Assembly: GCA_937891905.1 (NCBI GenBank)
Contig: CALATT010000124.1
Location: forward strand, 1-6,665
DNA: 6,665 nucleotides
From: an uncultured Bacteroidales bacterium
GTDB lineage: Bacteria; Bacteroidota; Bacteroidia; Bacteroidales; Paludibacteraceae
Direction of reading: 5' to 3'
Made by a program: the position numbers and the translations under genes. The notes under the pieces are model-generated. The model was given only the letters and a program-made list of their open reading frames with translations, searched no databases and was not told the DNA's origin. Shown here one piece after another: positions 5,874 through 6,665 of this stretch (its first letter is position 1; the number at the start of each line of letters is the position of its first letter).

Positions 5874-5937
5874 GCCGAGTCCGAGAGGCTCGCCCTGACC
5901 CCTTGGGGCGCCCTGACAAAAATCAGGTTGACTCGGC
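5874..5937 (+). ncRNA. Structured spacer RNA A: cloverleaf-like element before tRNA-Ser
   Basis: GCCGAGTC (5874-5881) pairs perfectly with GACTCGGC (5930-5937), closing 48 bases that fold into three hairpins: CGAG/CTCG (5882-5892); CCCTGA/TTGGGG (5893-5908) with loop CCCC, extendable to 8 bp with CGCCCTGA; and CCTGA/TCAGG (5912-5927) with loop CAAAAA. The outline is a four-armed cloverleaf, but there is no T-loop TTCRA, D-loop GG or CCA, so it is not a tRNA. A 9-base repeat, CGCCCTGAC (5891-5899 and 5909-5917), allows alternative pairing with TCAGG. It ends 9 bases before the tRNA-Ser gene. It may be a separate stable RNA or a processing/folding domain; I know of no family that it matches. 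Confidence 0.5.
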
Positions 5938-5938
5938 G

Positions 5939-5946
5939 TTACATAC
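5939..5946 (+). repeat. TTACATAC octamer directly 5' of tRNA-Ser (copy 1)
   Basis: The octamer ends on the base before the mature tRNA-Ser 5' end. An identical copy holds the same position before tRNA-Asn (6136-6143), and a shorter TTACA (6425-6429) precedes the third tRNA. In the first two cases it is the short single-stranded linker between a terminal helix and the acceptor stem, where RNase P would cut. It may be a shared processing leader. Confidence 0.6.
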
Positions 5947-6040
5947 GGGAAGGTACTCAAGTGGTCGTAAGAGGACGGTCCTGAAAACCGATAGGCGGAC
6001 ACTATGCCGCACGAGAGTTCGAACCTCTCCCTTTCCGCCA
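5947..6040 (+). tRNA. tRNA-Ser (anticodon UGA), type II, CCA encoded
   Basis: The acceptor GGGAAGG (5947-5953) pairs over 7 bp with CCTTTCC (6030-6036, one G-U), followed by discriminator G and CCA (6038-6040). The D stem is CTC/GAG with GG in the loop. The anticodon stem ACGGT/ACCGA has an A-A mismatch at its base. The loop CCTGAAA places anticodon TGA at 5982-5984 (reads UCA). A long variable arm (stem GCGG/CCGC, 5995-6010) and G73 are typical of serine tRNAs. The T arm is GAGAG-TTCGAAC-CTCTC. It is odd in having C at position 33 instead of the nearly invariant U. It would be the first tRNA of the operon transcript. Confidence 0.92.
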
Positions 6041-6042
6041 AT

Positions 6043-6134
6043 GAGCGTGTCCTGAGCCTGTTCCCGGCAGGCTGTGGAGAGATGGGTCTTGCCCTTTCTA
6101 CCATCAGAAGAATGTTAGATTCATTCTCACGCTC
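6043..6134 (+). ncRNA. Structured spacer RNA B: cloverleaf-like element between tRNA-Ser and tRNA-Asn
   Basis: GAGCGTG (6043-6049) pairs perfectly with CACGCTC (6128-6134). Inside are AGCCTG/CAGGCT (6055-6073) with a 7-base loop TTCCCGG, GATGG/CCATC (6081-6105) with an alternative inner GGG/CCC stem, and AGAATG/CATTCT (6109-6127) with a 7-base loop TTAGATT. The last arm abuts the terminal helix with no gap, as the T arm abuts the acceptor stem in tRNA. It has no TTCRA loop or CCA. It begins two bases after the CCA of tRNA-Ser and ends 9 bases before tRNA-Asn, so it fills the whole spacer. The terminal helix shares no sequence with the other spacers; only the architecture repeats. Function unknown. 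Confidence 0.5.
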
Positions 6135-6135
6135 T

Positions 6136-6143
6136 TTACATAC
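6136..6143 (+). repeat. TTACATAC octamer directly 5' of tRNA-Asn (copy 2)
   Basis: Identical to 5939-5946 and in the same position relative to a tRNA 5' end and to the preceding helix. Together with the preceding T it forms TTTACATAC, linking spacer RNA B to the acceptor stem. It resembles a -35 box (TTTACA), but no -10 box lies 16-18 bases downstream, so a processing leader is more likely. Confidence 0.6.
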
Positions 6144-6219
6144 GGTAGATTAGCTCAGTTGGTAGAGCGCCTGGCTGTTAACCAGGATGTCGTAGGTTCG
6201 AGCCCTACATTTACCGCCA
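6144..6219 (+). tRNA. tRNA-Asn (anticodon GUU), CCA encoded
   Basis: A complete 76-base cloverleaf. The acceptor GGTAGAT/ATTTACC has 7 bp with one G-U, followed by G73 and CCA (6217-6219). The D arm is GCTC-AGTTGGTA-GAGC. The anticodon arm CCTGG-CTGTTAA-CCAGG puts GTT at 6177-6179 (reads AAC and AAU). The T arm is GTAGG-TTCGAGC-CCTAC. All invariant positions, including U33, are present, so it should be functional. The following bases ATGAG repeat those after tRNA-Ser (CCAATGAG) and begin the next terminal helix. Confidence 0.96.
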
Positions 6220-6425
6220 ATGAGTAGGTAAACATTGAGATATGTAGCCCGAATTCCCTTGTGGTCAAGACTGCATATCAATAGTCAGTGGAAACAAAGC
6301 CGTAAGGTTGTACAGGACAACGGATTATAAATCCGATTGGGCGCTGTATGTAAAATTTCGGTCGGACGGAACAAGGACAGTCACCAAACCTGCTTGATAG
6401 GTGGAATGCCTATAAGCCTACTCAT
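6220..6425 (+). ncRNA. Structured spacer RNA C: about 206-base element between tRNA-Asn and the CAU tRNA
   Basis: ATGAGTAGG (6220-6228) pairs perfectly with CCTACTCAT (6417-6425); the last A of the CCA and T6426 could add a tenth pair. Candidate inner helices: ACAT/ATGT (6232-6245); TGGT plus GACTG (6262-6273) with CAGTCACCA (6378-6386) around a CAA bulge, enclosing CATA/TATG (6274-6277 with 6347-6350) and CAGTG/CGCTG (6286-6290 with 6342-6346); GTTGT/ACAAC (6307-6321); CGGAT/ATCCG (6321-6335, sharing C6321); and ATAGG/CCTAT with a 7-base loop TGGAATG just before the terminal helix. The hairpin at 6321 resembles a tRNA-Tyr anticodon arm, but no tRNA can be built around it. There is no credible ORF. 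It may be an independent small RNA; function unknown. Confidence 0.45.
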
Positions 6426-6430
6426 TACAA

Positions 6431-6507
6431 GGGCCTTTAATTCAGTTGGTTAGAATTCCCGGCTCATAACCGGGTAGTCCTAGGTTCGAGCCCTAGAAGG
6501 CCCACCA
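6431..6507 (+). tRNA. tRNA with anticodon CAU, probably tRNA-Ile2, otherwise elongator tRNA-Met
   Basis: A complete 77-base cloverleaf: acceptor GGGCCTT/AAGGCCC, A73 and CCA (6505-6507); D arm ATTC-AGTTGGTTA-GAAT; anticodon arm CCCGG-CTCATAA-CCGGG with CAT at 6465-6467; T arm CTAGG-TTCGAGC-CCTAG. The G1-C72 pair and the lack of the initiator GGG/CCC anticodon stem argue against fMet. The acceptor and CTCATAA loop resemble, from memory, the Bacillus tRNA-Ile2, which TilS converts with lysidine to read AUA. Elongator Met in Firmicutes more often has loop TTCATAC. Identity therefore leans to Ile2 but cannot be settled from the sequence alone. Confidence 0.93.
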
Positions 6508-6532
6508 TTGAAAATCAAGGAGGTGAAAGGAT

Positions 6533-6665
6533 ATGGCAAAAGTCGATCCTGCGCTGAGAGCTCTGAGTTCTAAGGAGCGAGAATTCATTCATCAGATTGT
6601 GTATCAAGGTCTTCCTCGTGAAGAGGCCTACGCATCTGTGTCTGAAATTGAGTTTACAGAGGACA
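6533..6665 (+). CDS. N-terminal 44 residues of a protein, possibly terminase small subunit (runs off window)
   Basis: ATG 6533 follows AGGAGGTGA (6518-6526) by 6 bases, a near-perfect anti-ribosome match that implies strong translation. The residues LSSKEREFIHQIVYQGLPRE, then EAYASV, resemble the first helix-turn-helix of terminase small subunits and related phage DNA-binding proteins (L-x-x-K-x-x-x-F-I...G...EAY). In a phage that would place the packaging genes right after the tRNA cluster. Only 44 residues are visible, so another HTH protein is possible. A small TTGA/TCAA hairpin (6509-6519) lies just before the Shine-Dalgarno. The gene has no promoter of its own that I can see and may be read through from the tRNA operon. 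Confidence 0.6.
   Translation, partial: MAKVDPALRALSSKEREFIHQIVYQGLPREEAYASVSEIEFTED

Noticed and set aside
5893..5929. Rho-independent terminators among the GC-rich hairpins
   Set aside because: None is followed by a run of T residues, and tRNA genes continue downstream.
5708..6055. Open frame running from the 5641 gene into the tRNA-Ser gene, and an antisense frame at 5871-6104
   Set aside because: Both cross the promoter or hairpins and a clear tRNA gene, have no Shine-Dalgarno, and give arginine-rich products typical of non-coding GC-rich sequence.
6135..6163. TTTACA before tRNA-Asn as a second -35 box
   Set aside because: The position 17 bases downstream holds tRNA sequence (GTTGGT) rather than a -10 box.
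6262..6386. Possible fourth tRNA (Tyr-like) around the CGGATTATAAATCCG hairpin with a downstream ACCA at 6383-6386
   Set aside because: The anticodon would be AUA, the acceptor match (GACTG/CAGTC) is only 5 bp, no T arm with TTCRA can be placed before 6376, and the length would be about 118 bases. It is better explained as part of spacer RNA C.
5827..6430. Self-cleaving ribozyme (hammerhead, HDV-like) or group I intron in the spacers
   Set aside because: There is no CTGATGA plus GAAA hammerhead core, no HDV-type nested layout, and no recognisable group I P7/G-binding elements. The tRNA anticodon loops are uninterrupted.

Overview
The window looks like part of the genome of a large tailed bacteriophage, or a prophage-like element, of a Gram-positive (Firmicutes/Clostridia-type) host. 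All genes lie on the + strand. They are packed with gaps of 0-34 bases or short overlaps, and nearly every start has a strong AGGAGG-type Shine-Dalgarno. Most products are small, of phage type and without known function. Among them are two proteins of a DNA polymerase III-type clamp loader, an AbrB-like regulator and a run of small zinc-binding proteins, followed by a tRNA cluster. The host assignment is inference from these traits.

Layout. 1-168 is the tail of an unrecognised gene. 168-983 is an AAA+ clamp-loader subunit (delta-prime/DnaX-like). 986-2512 holds four small genes: an orphan P-loop protein, a 49-aa protein with an arginine/lysine-rich tail, and two unknown phage proteins. 2516-3463 is a clamp-loader delta (HolA-like) subunit. 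3490-3777 is an AbrB-type transcription factor. 3791-5145 holds a proline/lysine/glutamate-rich protein, a coiled-coil protein and a zinc-finger protein with a very acidic tail. 5180-5826 holds two more small zinc-binding proteins with an unknown protein between them.

5799-6507 is a stable-RNA operon. A near-consensus sigma-70-type promoter (TTTACA, 17 bp, TATAAT) lies in the end of the preceding gene. It leads into a 5' hairpin and three tRNA genes with encoded CCA: Ser-UGA, Asn-GUU and a CAU tRNA (probably Ile2, otherwise Met). The segments before and between the tRNAs are not plain linkers. Each is closed by its own perfect 7-9 bp terminal helix enclosing several hairpins, two of them cloverleaf-like, and two are followed by an identical TTACATAC octamer touching the tRNA 5' end. 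This alternation of structured RNA and tRNA is the most unusual thing in the window.

6533-6665 is the start of another gene, possibly a terminase small subunit, with a near-perfect Shine-Dalgarno. If so, the tRNA cluster separates a replication/accessory block from the packaging genes.
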